From assembly GCF_001669775.1 (NCBI RefSeq), contig NZ_LXWK01000015.1, forward strand, positions 744,001 to 808,000: a stretch of DNA of 64,000 nucleotides. Direction: 5' to 3'. How positions within the stretch are numbered: the first letter of the stretch is position 1; each line of letters begins with the position of its first letter. The translations under genes and the position numbers were made by a program. This document shows, piece by piece, positions 30,398 through 39,110 of this stretch. This DNA is from Rheinheimera sp. SA_1 (GTDB lineage: Bacteria; Pseudomonadota; Gammaproteobacteria; Enterobacterales; Alteromonadaceae). The notes under the pieces are model-generated. The model was not told where the DNA came from. It searched no databases and saw only the letters and a list, made by a program, of their open reading frames with translations.

Positions 30398-31573
30398 ATG
30401 GTCTTTGCCAGAATGGAAATTGTGTTAAAACATCAGGGCAGAGCCCAAGATCCGGAGCGCCGCTCCTGGTTTGCCAAAGAAAACTGGGCCGCCATTATTA
30501 CCTGGGCTGCTTTTAGTTATATTCAGGTCACTGCCGTAATCAGAAATGATGGCATGGCAAGCTGGCAAACGGCAGTGATTGCGCTGAGTATGCTGCTGTT
30601 TATCGTGCTGTTTTTAAAGTCACAATCTGATTTAACCCGCCGCCAGCAATGGCTGCAACTGGGCTCAATGTGGCTGATCCTGGCACTGAATTCTGCTTTG
30701 GTCAGCGATGGTTTTACGCCGGGTCTGGCGGTACTGTGGGTGGCACTACTGCCGTGGTTTGTACCGGAGCGCTGGTTGTACTGGATGGTGGTTCCGGCTT
30801 TGGCACCGCATGCGCTGGTTTCGTTATTGGATCAGCCGCATATCGGCGACTTTATCATGCTGCTGACCTGCGGCACCTTTCAGTTTTTTGCCATTTTTGC
30901 CATGAGTAAAGCGCGCTCGGAATCATTGGCCCGGGAAGCTCTGGCGTTGACCCATCAGCAATTATTGGATGCACAGGGCAAACTAGCCGAACAAGCTGCC
31001 GACACCGAACGGCTACGCATCGCCCGAGATTTACATGACAGCTTAGGTCATCACCTGACAGCGTTGGTGATCCAGCTGCAAGTGGCGGAATATCAAGCTG
31101 ATGCGGCGCACCAACCGCAGTTACAACACTGCCACCAATTAGCAAAACAGCTGCTGCAGGATATCCGGCACAGTGTGTCGCAATTGCGTGAGCCGCAAAA
31201 ACCACATCTGGCCAGTCAGTGCCGTGCTTTAGCACAGAATTTCCCGCAGTTAAAACTACAGTGTCAGATCAGTGCCGATCTGGCGATTGATCCACTGTCA
31301 ACGGCCTTGTTATTCCGGGTTTGTCAGGAAGCCCTCACCAACAGTATTCGCCATGCCGGCGCCACTGAAGCCTCAGTTGAAGTATGGCGGCATCGTTCAA
31401 CCATTCATTTACGCTTTCAGGATAACGGTCAATGTCCACAGTGGCCGCTGCTGGAAGGTAATGGTTTACAGGGGATGCGCGAGCGCATTGAAGAAGCCGG
31501 TGGCAAATTGTTGCTCAGCCGTCCAGAGCAATCGCTGCAGATTGATGTTGAATTAACGGAGGCCACAGCATGA
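30398..31573 (+). CDS. NarL-family sensor histidine kinase (DesK-like)
   Basis: 391 residues. The N-terminal half has six hydrophobic segments (about 30-48, 55-75, 87-103, 108-125, 130-148 and 155-172). The HisKA_3 domain carries the phospho-His in RLRIARDLHDSLGHH near residue 215, and the HATPase region contains CQEALTNSIRHA and GNGLQGMRERIEEAGG. The exact start is uncertain (ATG 30398 or 30413; neither has a clear ribosome binding site). It is coupled by a 4-bp overlap to the regulator. Confidence 0.9.
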   Translation: MVFARMEIVLKHQGRAQDPERRSWFAKENWAAIITWAAFSYIQVTAVIRNDGMASWQTAVIALSMLLFIVLFLKSQSDLTRRQQWLQLGSMWLILALNSALVSDGFTPGLAVLWVALLPWFVPERWLYWMVVPALAPHALVSLLDQPHIGDFIMLLTCGTFQFFAIFAMSKARSESLAREALALTHQQLLDAQGKLAEQAADTERLRIARDLHDSLGHHLTALVIQLQVAEYQADAAHQPQLQHCHQLAKQLLQDIRHSVSQLREPQKPHLASQCRALAQNFPQLKLQCQISADLAIDPLSTALLFRVCQEALTNSIRHAGATEASVEVWRHRSTIHLRFQDNGQCPQWPLLEGNGLQGMRERIEEAGGKLLLSRPEQSLQIDVELTEATA

Positions 31574-32220
31574 TCCGCATCGCAGTAATTGACGACCAAA
31601 CGTTAGTGCGTCAGGGCATTGTCAGCTTGCTTAGTTTGGCCGCAGATTTAACAGTGGTAGTGCAAGCGGCCAATGGTGCCGGTATTGTTGAACTGGTGCA
31701 ACAGCATCAGGTCGATGTAATACTGATGGATATCCAGATGCCGCAAGTCAGCGGTATTGATGCGCTGCATTTACTCAATCAGGCACACCTTAAAGTGCCG
31801 GTGATTATCCTGACCACCTTCGATGATAACGACCGGGTGCTACAAGCCATGCAAGCTGGCGCCCGTGGTTATTTACTAAAAGATGTGGCGCTGGAATTGC
31901 TGGTCGATGCGATTCATACCGTGCACCGTGGTGGCAGCTTGTTGCAACCAGCCATTACCGATAAAATTCTGGCGTCGTTTTTACAACGAAAAACCGATGA
32001 GCCGTCAGCCGAAGATCAGCATGCCGAAGCTTTATCCGGCAAAGAGCTGGAAATACTGCGGTTGCTCGCCACTGGTTTTAGCAACCGCGAAATTGCCGCA
32101 GCGGTGTTTAAATCAGAAGGCACGGTGAAAAATCAGGTGTCGGCGATTTTAGGTAAACTCGGCGTGCGGGATCGCACCAAAGCCGTGCTCAAAGCCATTG
32201 ATTTGGGGTTGCTGGGTTAA
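31570..32220 (+). CDS. NarL/LuxR-type response regulator
   Basis: 216 residues. The receiver domain has the acidic pair in VIDDQ, Asp in VILMDIQMPQ, Thr in ILTTFDD and Lys in YLLKDV. The LuxR-type helix-turn-helix (about 153-210) has LSGKELEILRLLATGFSNREIA and GTVKNQVSAI. The start has GGAGG and overlaps the kinase stop as ATGA. No efflux or lipid gene is next to the pair, so its regulon is unknown; the DesK/NarL class often responds to envelope stress. Confidence 0.93.
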   Translation: MIRIAVIDDQTLVRQGIVSLLSLAADLTVVVQAANGAGIVELVQQHQVDVILMDIQMPQVSGIDALHLLNQAHLKVPVIILTTFDDNDRVLQAMQAGARGYLLKDVALELLVDAIHTVHRGGSLLQPAITDKILASFLQRKTDEPSAEDQHAEALSGKELEILRLLATGFSNREIAAAVFKSEGTVKNQVSAILGKLGVRDRTKAVLKAIDLGLLG

Positions 32221-32293
32221 CCCGCCAAGATCGCGGTATTGTTGCTGCCGCTTAATTTAACGCTGAATTAATTTAATTTCTTTTGGAAACCTT

Positions 32294-32695
32294 ATGTCAC
32301 AACTACTCAGTCTGGTCAGCATTCTGGTCGATGACTACGACCATGCAATTGAATTTTACACACAAAAACTTGGTTTTGACCTGAAAGAAGATACCCCGCA
32401 AGGTGACAAACGCTGGGTGGTGGTGGCACCGCATGGCAGTCACGAAAGTGCCATTCTGCTTGCAAAAGCCAGTAAACCGGAGCAACAGGCGCTTGTCGGC
32501 GGCCAGGGCGCTGGCCGGGTTTGGTTATTTCTACAAACCGATGATTTCTGGAAAGATTATCAACGCATGCTCGACGCTGGCGTGCAATTTCTGGAGCAAC
32601 CACGCGCAGAAAGTTACGCCACTGTGGTGGTTTTTCAGGATCTGTATGGCAACAAATGGGATCTGTTGCAAAGAACATATACCCAAAATCATTAA
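32294..32695 (+). CDS. VOC-superfamily (glyoxalase/dioxygenase-like) protein
   Basis: 133 residues with two beta-alpha-beta-beta-beta modules. The first module carries VDDYDHAIEFYTQKLGF and the second ends in FQDLYGNKWDLLQ, where Asp/Glu-type metal ligands would sit. Substrate unknown. The final codons (YTQNH and stop) are encoded by the terminal inverted repeat of interspersed element copy C, so the natural C-terminus may have been altered by insertion of the element. Confidence 0.8.
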   Translation: MSQLLSLVSILVDDYDHAIEFYTQKLGFDLKEDTPQGDKRWVVVAPHGSHESAILLAKASKPEQQALVGGQGAGRVWLFLQTDDFWKDYQRMLDAGVQFLEQPRAESYATVVVFQDLYGNKWDLLQRTYTQNH

Positions 32696-32837
32696 AGATT
32701 TCGGGTAGGCGGCAAGTGAGCGAATCTGGAACGCCAGCCCGGCCCGGAGCATAGTTGTCATATGTGACTGGGTCGGACTGGCGCTCCAGTGAGCTAAAGC
32801 GGCCAACAACCCCGAATCGTTAAGGATGACGGGTATA
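32678..32837 (-). repeat. Interspersed palindromic element, copy C
   Basis: 160 bp in opposite orientation to copy B. Ends TATACCCAAAATCATTAAAG and, on the complementary strand, TATACCCGTCATCCTTAACG are inverted repeats. The core CATAGTTGTCATATGTGACTG is the complement of the copy B core with a few changes. It overlaps the last 18 bp of the VOC gene, including its stop codon. The remaining gap to 32990 contains only an upstream region for the next gene. Confidence 0.85.
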
Positions 32838-32990
32838 ATCACACAATCTTCACACTTAGCATCCATACTGACACATAATTGTAGTGATATTGACTACACT
32901 TGAGCTGCGGCTGGTGGATTTTGCCAGCGAAAAAACGACTTTTTCCGCGTTTTACTCCGCGCCTTTACACACAGTCAGAAGGGATCTGCA

Positions 32991-33452
32991 ATGCCACATC
33001 AAACCATATTACTGGAAGTCAGCCACTGTTTTGAGTTTGATGCCGGAATTGTGTTTGATTGTTGGCTGGATGAACACCGCGCCGGCCGCTGGATGTTCGC
33101 CACACCAACGGGCAAGTTGCAGCAAATCGACATCGACGCCAGAGTCGGCGGTCGTTACAAAATGATCGAACATCGCAATGGCGTTGATGTGCTGCACACC
33201 GGCGAATACCATTTGATCGACCGGCCACAACAATTATTATTTAGCTTTAGTACCGAAAGCGACTCACCGGAGCCGGATCTGGTCAGGATCCTGATCACAC
33301 CAATGCCCTTTGGCTGCGAACTGACGTTACGGCATCAGATGTCCGCACAGTGGCAACCACATCAACAAAAAATTGTTGAAGGCTGGACCAACGTGCTGGT
33401 TGGCTTGTCGGCGGAGCTAAATCGTAGCGGCGGTGCCAATAGTCTGGATTAG
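32991..33452 (+). CDS. SRPBCC/AHSA1-like domain protein
   Basis: 153 residues with the pattern of activator-of-Hsp90-like START-superfamily proteins: WLDEHRAGRWMFATPTGK, DARVGGRYKMIEHRNG and QQKIVEGWTNVLVGL. Such proteins have a hydrophobic cavity for lipids or small aromatics. Function unknown. AGAAGGGA lies upstream of the ATG. Confidence 0.8.
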   Translation: MPHQTILLEVSHCFEFDAGIVFDCWLDEHRAGRWMFATPTGKLQQIDIDARVGGRYKMIEHRNGVDVLHTGEYHLIDRPQQLLFSFSTESDSPEPDLVRILITPMPFGCELTLRHQMSAQWQPHQQKIVEGWTNVLVGLSAELNRSGGANSLD

Positions 33453-33506
33453 CCATTCGCGTAGTTCAGGGTATAATCGCTGGCCTTCATTCTCCATGGA
33501 TTTGTT

Positions 33507-34349
33507 ATGTACCGCTGCCCGCTTTGTCAGCTTGCGCTTGTAAGCTCCCCTTCCGGCTATCAATGTGCCAATCGCCATCAGTTTGATCGGGCAAAAGAGG
33601 GGTATGTCAATTTGCTGCCGGTCCAACAGAAAAAGTCCTTGGATCCGGGTGACAGCGCCGACATGATCCAGGCCAGGCGCAATTTCCTGGAAGCTGGTTT
33701 TTATCAGCCGTTGTCAGATGCAGTAAATGACATGCTGGCAAGGGTATTGGAGCAAACAGCAGCGCCAACCTTGCTGGATATCGGTTGTGGCGAAGGTTAT
33801 TACAGCCAGCGTTTACAGAATTTTATTCAAACTCAGCAAGTTGTGGATTTAAATGGGCCTGCACCAGCAGTATCTTTATACGGCATCGATATTTCCAAAG
33901 CTGCCATCAAAGCGGCGGCGAAAAAGTACCGGCAACTGCAGTTTGCGGTCGCCAGCAGCTACCATTTACCCTTTGCTGATCAGAGTTTTGCTGCGTTACT
34001 ACGAATTTATGCGCCGTCACAAAGCAGTGAGCTGGCAAGAGTCTGTAAAGCAGGTGGCTGGTTATGCACCGTCACCCCTGCCCCAGAGCATTTAATTGAA
34101 TTAAAACAAAAAATCTATCAAGAGCCGCGATTACATCGTGCTGAAATCGCTGAAGAAGCAGGTTTTAACCATCAGCAGCGACAACAGTTAAGCTGGAACT
34201 GGCAGCCACAATCGGCAACCCAGCTTGAACAACTGCTACAAATGATCCCGTTGGGCTATCGCTTAATTGCTGAAGTACGGCAGCAACTTATCGTTGAACT
34301 GCCGGCCATCACGCTGGATTTTTATCTGGATCTATACCAGCGCCAATAA
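33507..34349 (+). CDS. rlmA: 23S rRNA (guanine745-N1)-methyltransferase
   Basis: 280 residues. An N-terminal zinc finger (CPLCQ at 4-8, then CANRH near residue 21-25) precedes the family motif EGYVNLLPVQQK, followed by DPGDSADMIQARRNFLEAG. The SAM-binding motif I is LLDIGCGEGYY near residue 90-100. It methylates G745 in helix 35 of 23S rRNA. The family length (about 270) and N-terminal motif are diagnostic. Confidence 0.93.
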   Translation: MYRCPLCQLALVSSPSGYQCANRHQFDRAKEGYVNLLPVQQKKSLDPGDSADMIQARRNFLEAGFYQPLSDAVNDMLARVLEQTAAPTLLDIGCGEGYYSQRLQNFIQTQQVVDLNGPAPAVSLYGIDISKAAIKAAAKKYRQLQFAVASSYHLPFADQSFAALLRIYAPSQSSELARVCKAGGWLCTVTPAPEHLIELKQKIYQEPRLHRAEIAEEAGFNHQQRQQLSWNWQPQSATQLEQLLQMIPLGYRLIAEVRQQLIVELPAITLDFYLDLYQRQ

Positions 34350-34384
34350 GCAACAAGACAAAACATCACAAAGCCAGAGCAGCT

Positions 34385-35692
34385 TTAAGGCGCTGATTGT
34401 TCCCAATCCTCAGCCGACCACAATGCTAATTGACTGTCGTCAACGACGGGAAGCTGCATCGGCACCAACCAAGGTGCCGATTCATCCAGCTCATCTGGTG
34501 TAAACAACGGTTCCAGCTGCTGTGCCACTTTGCGTACTTTCTTTTTGCGTTTAGCCGGCGGTGTGACCTGGGGCTGGGTATCGAGCATTGTCGCCCAGAA
34601 ATAACTGGAAAGCTCTGCCACCAGATTGCTTTGTGCATTCAGCAATACCACTAATCCCAGGCCTTTCTCGCTGGAATACGAAAGGTCGGTCCGATAACCG
34701 CGCACCAACCCGCCGTGGTAATAAAGTTTATGTTTACCAAACTGATAAATACGCGTACCCAGCCCATAATGCGCCTGGGTAACATAAGGACCGAAGGTGC
34801 GGCCGGACAAATTGTCTGACGTTTTCACCCGCGGTTTATGAATATCCTGCAGCACCGCCGGTGATTGCACCGTTGGCTGATGACCAAGCCTGGCGATCAG
34901 CCACTTGCCCATATCCATGGCACTGGCATTCACCCCTGCTGCCGGATTCACCCGATAATAGGTAGGGACCACTTTGGCTTCGCCCCAGCCACTGCGAATT
35001 TTTACGTGCGGCATGGCGCGGTTTTTACTGGCGAGGAACGCTGAATAGCCCACTGACGCATTATGCATTTGCAGTGGTTTAAAAATACGTTGTTCGATCA
35101 GCCGCTCATAAGGCGTGTTGGTGGTTTTCAACAGTACAGTTTCAATTAAACTGAACAACACATTTTGATAGCCATAACATTTGCCCGGCTGGCAGCGCGG
35201 GTTGATATTGCCGAATTTCGGTAGAATTTGTGCCGGTGTCATATTGGCTTCAATTAAATCATCAAACGCATTCGGGCTGACGCCTGAGTTTTGTGCCAGC
35301 AAGTGTTCAATCTTTAATTGCGAGGTCATATTTGGGCTACGAAATTTAAAACCCGGCACATATTTGGTGACTTTATCCTGAAAGCTGAAACGGCCTTCAT
35401 GGGCGACCTGAGCGGCCAAACCACCGGCGAAGGTTTTAGAAACTGATGCCAACCGGAATACAGTGTTGGCGTCAATTTTGGCCTTGGCACTGCGGGAACG
35501 GACGCCATAAGCGCCAACCCGGACAATTTTGTCATCTTTTACAATGACGTAAACGCCACCTGGGATTTTATTTTTTGCCATCTTCCGACTGAATTCCTGG
35601 TGGAATTCATTGGCAAATTCATTGATTGATGGCGCAGCGGCGGCCGAAGCCGACCACCACAAAAGACTCGCCAACATTGTTAATCTGAGCAT
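34385..35692 (-). CDS. Secreted class C beta-lactamase-like serine hydrolase
   Basis: 435 residues with a signal peptide (about 1-20). Active-site motifs: S-x-x-K in LASVSKTFAGG, Y-x-N in YGYQNVLF and HGG in YYHGGLVRG, as in class C beta-lactamases, D-aminopeptidases and carboxylesterases of family S12. The C-terminal extension contains a basic stretch (KRKKKVRK). A typical AmpC is shorter (about 380) and has KTG instead of HGG, so a peptidase or esterase is more likely than antibiotic resistance. GGAAGG precedes the ATG. Confidence 0.87.
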   Translation of the reverse strand: MLRLTMLASLLWWSASAAAAPSINEFANEFHQEFSRKMAKNKIPGGVYVIVKDDKIVRVGAYGVRSRSAKAKIDANTVFRLASVSKTFAGGLAAQVAHEGRFSFQDKVTKYVPGFKFRSPNMTSQLKIEHLLAQNSGVSPNAFDDLIEANMTPAQILPKFGNINPRCQPGKCYGYQNVLFSLIETVLLKTTNTPYERLIEQRIFKPLQMHNASVGYSAFLASKNRAMPHVKIRSGWGEAKVVPTYYRVNPAAGVNASAMDMGKWLIARLGHQPTVQSPAVLQDIHKPRVKTSDNLSGRTFGPYVTQAHYGLGTRIYQFGKHKLYYHGGLVRGYRTDLSYSSEKGLGLVVLLNAQSNLVAELSSYFWATMLDTQPQVTPPAKRKKKVRKVAQQLEPLFTPDELDESAPWLVPMQLPVVDDSQLALWSAEDWEQSAP

Positions 35693-35786
35693 TTTACCTT
35701 CCGGGATCCCAACATTTGGGGCAACGTCTTCAAGAAATGCAGCACAAGCCTGCTGAATCGACGTATTAATCCGGAGCGATATAATT

Positions 35787-36254
35787 TCACGAAGCCGGAT
35801 CAGTTATTGCCACTAACATCTGTGGGATCAATCTGTTAATTAAATCGGCTTTTGCCGCCGCCGAAACCAATTCCGGCTGCCAGTCACCCGTGGCATAGGG
35901 TGCCAATGCCGGGCCTGCGCTATAACAAAAGGCCTCAAACCATTGGCCATTTGCCTCGACCCGTACTCGCGTTTTGACATAATGCCCGGAGTCCAGATCT
36001 TCAAAAAAATCTAATTTTGCGACCGAAGCCGCATCAACATCTAACAACAACTGGCCCGACTGACGATAACCGCATTGCTCCAGCAACACCGGTACCGCAG
36101 TTTCAAGCGGACTTTGCGACAATCCAAATCGGCGGTAGCCAGGTAACACTGCCGGTATCATGTCAAAGTGATGACCGGTAATTGCTGTGACTATCTCAGG
36201 AAAGGTCAATAAACCGTAGACAAAAATATGCATTGGTTCAGAAGGTTCCGCCAC
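35787..36254 (-). CDS. Gamma-glutamylcyclotransferase (AIG2-like) family protein
   Basis: 155 residues starting at GTG 36254, with GGAG in the end of the preceding gene (ygjP stop 1 bp before). The family signature is IFVYGLLTFPEIV near residue 10-22, a central glycine-rich substrate loop, and the catalytic Glu in LDFFEDLDSGHY. It could act on gamma-glutamyl amines or peptides in the cytoplasm. Very tight spacing shows translation coupled to ygjP. Confidence 0.8.
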   Translation of the reverse strand: MAEPSEPMHIFVYGLLTFPEIVTAITGHHFDMIPAVLPGYRRFGLSQSPLETAVPVLLEQCGYRQSGQLLLDVDAASVAKLDFFEDLDSGHYVKTRVRVEANGQWFEAFCYSAGPALAPYATGDWQPELVSAAAKADLINRLIPQMLVAITDPAS

Positions 36255-36255
36255 T

Positions 36256-36759
36256 TCATACTCCTTCAGCGCTGTCGCGCCACGTCAGGAACAGTCGTAA
36301 GTCCAGTTCCAGTTGATGATACTGGGGTTCCATGTACTGGCACAATTGATAAAACGCTTTGTTGTGATCTTTTTCCCGCAAATGCGCTAGTTCATGCACC
36401 ACCACCATCTGCAGTATTGGCAATGGCAGTTGTTTTAACAAGCTGGCGACACGGATTTCATTTTTACTTTTCAGTTTGCCGCCCTGCACCCGGCTAACCT
36501 GGGTATGGGTGCCCAGTGCATTGTTGATGACATGAATTTTTGGATCAAACTGTACTTTGCTGATCGGATCGCTGCTTTTCATAAACTGCTGTTTCAAATT
36601 CAGCGTTAACTCGTACAAAGCTTTATCGGTTTGAATCGCGTGTTGCTGTTCTGGGTAGCGTTTTTGCAAGGTACTGCCCAGTTTGCCTTGCTGCAATAAT
36701 TGCGAAACTTGTTGCTGAATAGAATCGGGGTAGGAACGCAGGTAAATCAATTCTTGCAT
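36256..36759 (-). CDS. ygjP: YgjP-like metallopeptidase domain protein
   Basis: 167 residues closely following E. coli YgjP: LGSTLQKRYPEQQHA, DKALYELTLNLKQQF, NALGTHTQVSRVQGGKLK and the zinc motif HELAH with HNKAFYQLCQYMEPQYHQLE. The family is SprT/WLM-like and its substrate is unproven. It stands in one run of minus-strand genes between the putative anti-sigma factor and the cyclotransferase-like gene. Confidence 0.88.
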   Translation of the reverse strand: MQELIYLRSYPDSIQQQVSQLLQQGKLGSTLQKRYPEQQHAIQTDKALYELTLNLKQQFMKSSDPISKVQFDPKIHVINNALGTHTQVSRVQGGKLKSKNEIRVASLLKQLPLPILQMVVVHELAHLREKDHNKAFYQLCQYMEPQYHQLELDLRLFLTWRDSAEGV

Positions 36760-36833
36760 GGCGGATCGTTTTTCCGGGCTGAACTATCAAACGGTGTTCA
36801 GTTTACCGGTATCCGCCATCCAACAACAGCATT

Positions 36834-37499
36834 TTACGGTGCACAGGCCGGTGGTTGGTCGCTACGCTGCAGAGCCAGAATTTGTCCTTCTGCCCCGGTC
36901 GTTATCTGTAACCAATCACTTTGCTGTAATTGTTGCCACTGCGGCTCAGTCCAATGTTGTTGTAATTTAAATTGTGCCAGCCACTCGCTGGTCAGCTGTA
37001 ACTGCATTTGCTGACAAACATCCAAATGCCAGCCGTCTTCACTGAACTGCCGCGAGACAATCAACTGCCGTCGTATCTGACTGTTTTTACTGGCTTGAAG
37101 ATAATCCTGATACTTTTGTGTATAAAGCGCCTGACGTTGCCCGGAACTGTTATTCGGTGTATCGGGTGGCGTTGCTGGCGTTTGCTGCGGTGTGAATTGG
37201 TGCACCTGCACCGGATATACGTCATTACTCTGACTGATTTGATAATAACTTTGTTCTTGCTGCAGCAACTGCCAGCCGATGCCAAGCGCCAGCACTGCCG
37301 TAAGCGCCTGAATATTCCGCCAGCTAAAGAGTTGCAATATCCCAAGCATCATCCGCTGCCAGCCAAATGTTGGTTGGGAAGTTGCGGCGATCTGTGCTGC
37401 CAGCTGTTTTTTAACTGCCACTGGCAGACCGTTTTGCTGCCGCGATTGCCGATACCATTGCTGTAACTGTTGCTCCAGCTCTTCGTCCGAACGCTTCAT
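36834..37499 (-). CDS. Putative membrane anti-sigma factor
   Basis: 221 residues: a cytoplasmic glutamine-rich N-terminus (EELEQQLQQWYRQS), a single hydrophobic segment near 58-78 (IQALTAVLALGIGWQLL), and a periplasmic part rich in glutamine. I recognise no domain family. The ATG overlaps the stop of the ECF sigma gene by 4 bp, which is the usual arrangement of a sigma/anti-sigma pair; the role is inferred from that. Confidence 0.6.
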   Translation of the reverse strand: MKRSDEELEQQLQQWYRQSRQQNGLPVAVKKQLAAQIAATSQPTFGWQRMMLGILQLFSWRNIQALTAVLALGIGWQLLQQEQSYYQISQSNDVYPVQVHQFTPQQTPATPPDTPNNSSGQRQALYTQKYQDYLQASKNSQIRRQLIVSRQFSEDGWHLDVCQQMQLQLTSEWLAQFKLQQHWTEPQWQQLQQSDWLQITTGAEGQILALQRSDQPPACAP

Positions 37500-38083
37500 G
37501 GCTTGTCCTCCATTAAACTGACCAATCTAGTTCTGGCATGGCGCAACCGACTTTTGACGGTTTCGGTGTTACTGTTTGAAATTAAAGCGATTTCTGCCAG
37601 TGAAAAGCCTTCTAGCTGCAGTAACAATGATTCTTGCTGTAACACCGGCAATTGTTGGATCGCCGATTCAAGTTGCTGTTGTTGTTGCATCTGCGATAGT
37701 TGTTGCTCAGCTGAGTTCGGTTCGGCCTCTGAAAATAACGTTGTTTCGGTAATGTCAGAAATTTCCGAAAGCCCCCAGCGTTGCTGCCGGCGAAACTCAT
37801 CCAGCAAAGCGTTACGCGCCAGACAAAACAACCAGGTTTTAAAGCTGCAGCCGCCCTGAAATTGCTGGCGTTGTTCGAGCAATTTCAGCCAGCTTTGCTG
37901 ACTGATATCCGCTGCGAGTTCAGCATTACTTTGCCGCAGTAAAAAGAAATACAGTGCATCGGCATGCAACATAAACAGTTTCGCTAAAAGCGCCTGATCA
38001 CCCGTTTGCTGATAGTCCGTCATCCACTGTTGGCTCTGTGCTTTGGCTAAGCCTAATCGACCACTGATTTGTTTCCATCCCAT
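37496..38083 (-). CDS. ECF-type RNA polymerase sigma factor
   Basis: 195 residues from the ATG at 38083, which has GGAGG upstream (the open frame to 38131 has none). Region 2 is visible in LFMLHADALYFFLLRQSNAELAADISQQSW and CSFKTWLFCLARNALLDEFRR; region 4 in LPVLQQESLLLQLEGFSLAEIA and NTETVKSRLRHARTRL. Regulation is probably through the membrane protein of the next gene. The preceding gene encodes a TonB-type protein 82 bp upstream. Confidence 0.88.
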   Translation of the reverse strand: MGWKQISGRLGLAKAQSQQWMTDYQQTGDQALLAKLFMLHADALYFFLLRQSNAELAADISQQSWLKLLEQRQQFQGGCSFKTWLFCLARNALLDEFRRQQRWGLSEISDITETTLFSEAEPNSAEQQLSQMQQQQQLESAIQQLPVLQQESLLLQLEGFSLAEIALISNSNTETVKSRLRHARTRLVSLMEDKP

Positions 38084-38165
38084 AGACGCCTCCGGCATAA
38101 CAGGTACAACTGATACAACAAGCCGAGTCACATGACTTCGTTATTCCGCCCAGCACATCGAATCA

Positions 38166-38849
38166 TTACTCCGCGGCATCCAGATTAAAATCCAGTTGCA
38201 CTTGCAAGCCACTGCGAGCTGCTGCAGCACCATCCAGCGTTGATGGCTGATATTTCCAGCGTTTTAACGCACGGATCGCTTCTTGTTCAAACACCCGCTG
38301 TGGTTTCGCTGCAATCACTTCAATATCAGTCACTGCACCGGTAGCGTCAACACTAAACCGCAGCTGCACCCAACCTTCGATGCCATCTCGTGCCGCAACC
38401 ACCGGATATTTTGGATTGATCCGGACTATCGGCGATGGCTCACTATTGGGCTGTTGCTGTAGAACCGGCAACCCGGTGCCGGTGTTGATCTGGATTTCTG
38501 GCATCGGCCCCTCAGTTGGCAACAATTCGCCTGCACTAGGTTCGGATAACACTGTTGTTTTTGGCGCAGCGGTGACCTTGGGTGGCGGCGGCTGCAATTT
38601 TGGTTTTGTCTCAGCCGGGCGCTCTTTTTTTGGATCAGCCCAGGCTACATCAATAACGGTCGTTGGCCTTGTTGACTGATAGGGTTCAGATGTCACTAAA
38701 GTCGCCATCAATTGAAACAACGCCAAAGTTATCACTGTAGCCGTGCAGGCTGCTGCGGCAAAACGAGGTTGAAAAAATTGCGGCAAGCTGTTTGCTGCTG
38801 TCATGTTTGCTGGAGTCATGTTTACTGCTGTCATGTTTACTGCTGTCAT
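38166..38849 (-). CDS. TonB-family energy transducer
   Basis: 227 residues from the ATG at 38849 with an AAGGA site. One membrane anchor (about 36-55), a proline- and lysine-rich periplasmic linker (KLQPPPPKVTAAPK), and the TonB C-terminal domain (about 145-225: NPKYPVVAARDGIEGWVQLRF and ALKRWKYQPS). It would drive an outer-membrane receptor using the proton gradient, but no exbB/exbD or receptor is next to it. The first 20 residues come from a 15-bp repeat with an ATG in every unit. It precedes the ECF sigma gene by 82 bp. Confidence 0.88.
   Translation of the reverse strand: MTAVNMTAVNMTPANMTAANSLPQFFQPRFAAAACTATVITLALFQLMATLVTSEPYQSTRPTTVIDVAWADPKKERPAETKPKLQPPPPKVTAAPKTTVLSEPSAGELLPTEGPMPEIQINTGTGLPVLQQQPNSEPSPIVRINPKYPVVAARDGIEGWVQLRFSVDATGAVTDIEVIAAKPQRVFEQEAIRALKRWKYQPSTLDGAAAARSGLQVQLDFNLDAAE
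38790..38849. repeat. 15-bp tandem repeat at the start of the TonB gene
   Basis: Four units (two identical, two with changes) coding on the minus strand for Met-Thr-Ala-Val-Asn and variants. Every unit begins with ATG, giving four in-frame potential starts. Only the first has a ribosome binding site at the right distance. Confidence 0.85.
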
Positions 38850-39110
38850 AGTACAGATCCTTTCCTTCAAGTAAGAGTCTGACCTTTGACGTTTGAGCTT
38901 AAAAAAAGGGGCAATAATTTTTCTATTTTTTTGCCTCTCGCTATTCATTTAACTGAAATCCAGCAAAAATGCTCCATTACCGTGAACCACAACCACGAAC
39001 CCAGTTAAGCACGGTACGGGCATTTTTATTTGCCCGGCGCTGCATCCGCGTTTATGGTATCGCCACCAACACAAAGACATTCACAGAGTGTCTGTTCAGG
39101 GAATTGTCAG

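Noticed and set aside
34385-35692. AmpC antibiotic-resistance gene
   Set aside because: S-x-x-K and Y-x-N are present, but the third motif is HGG instead of KTG and the protein is longer than AmpC, so it is called a general serine hydrolase.
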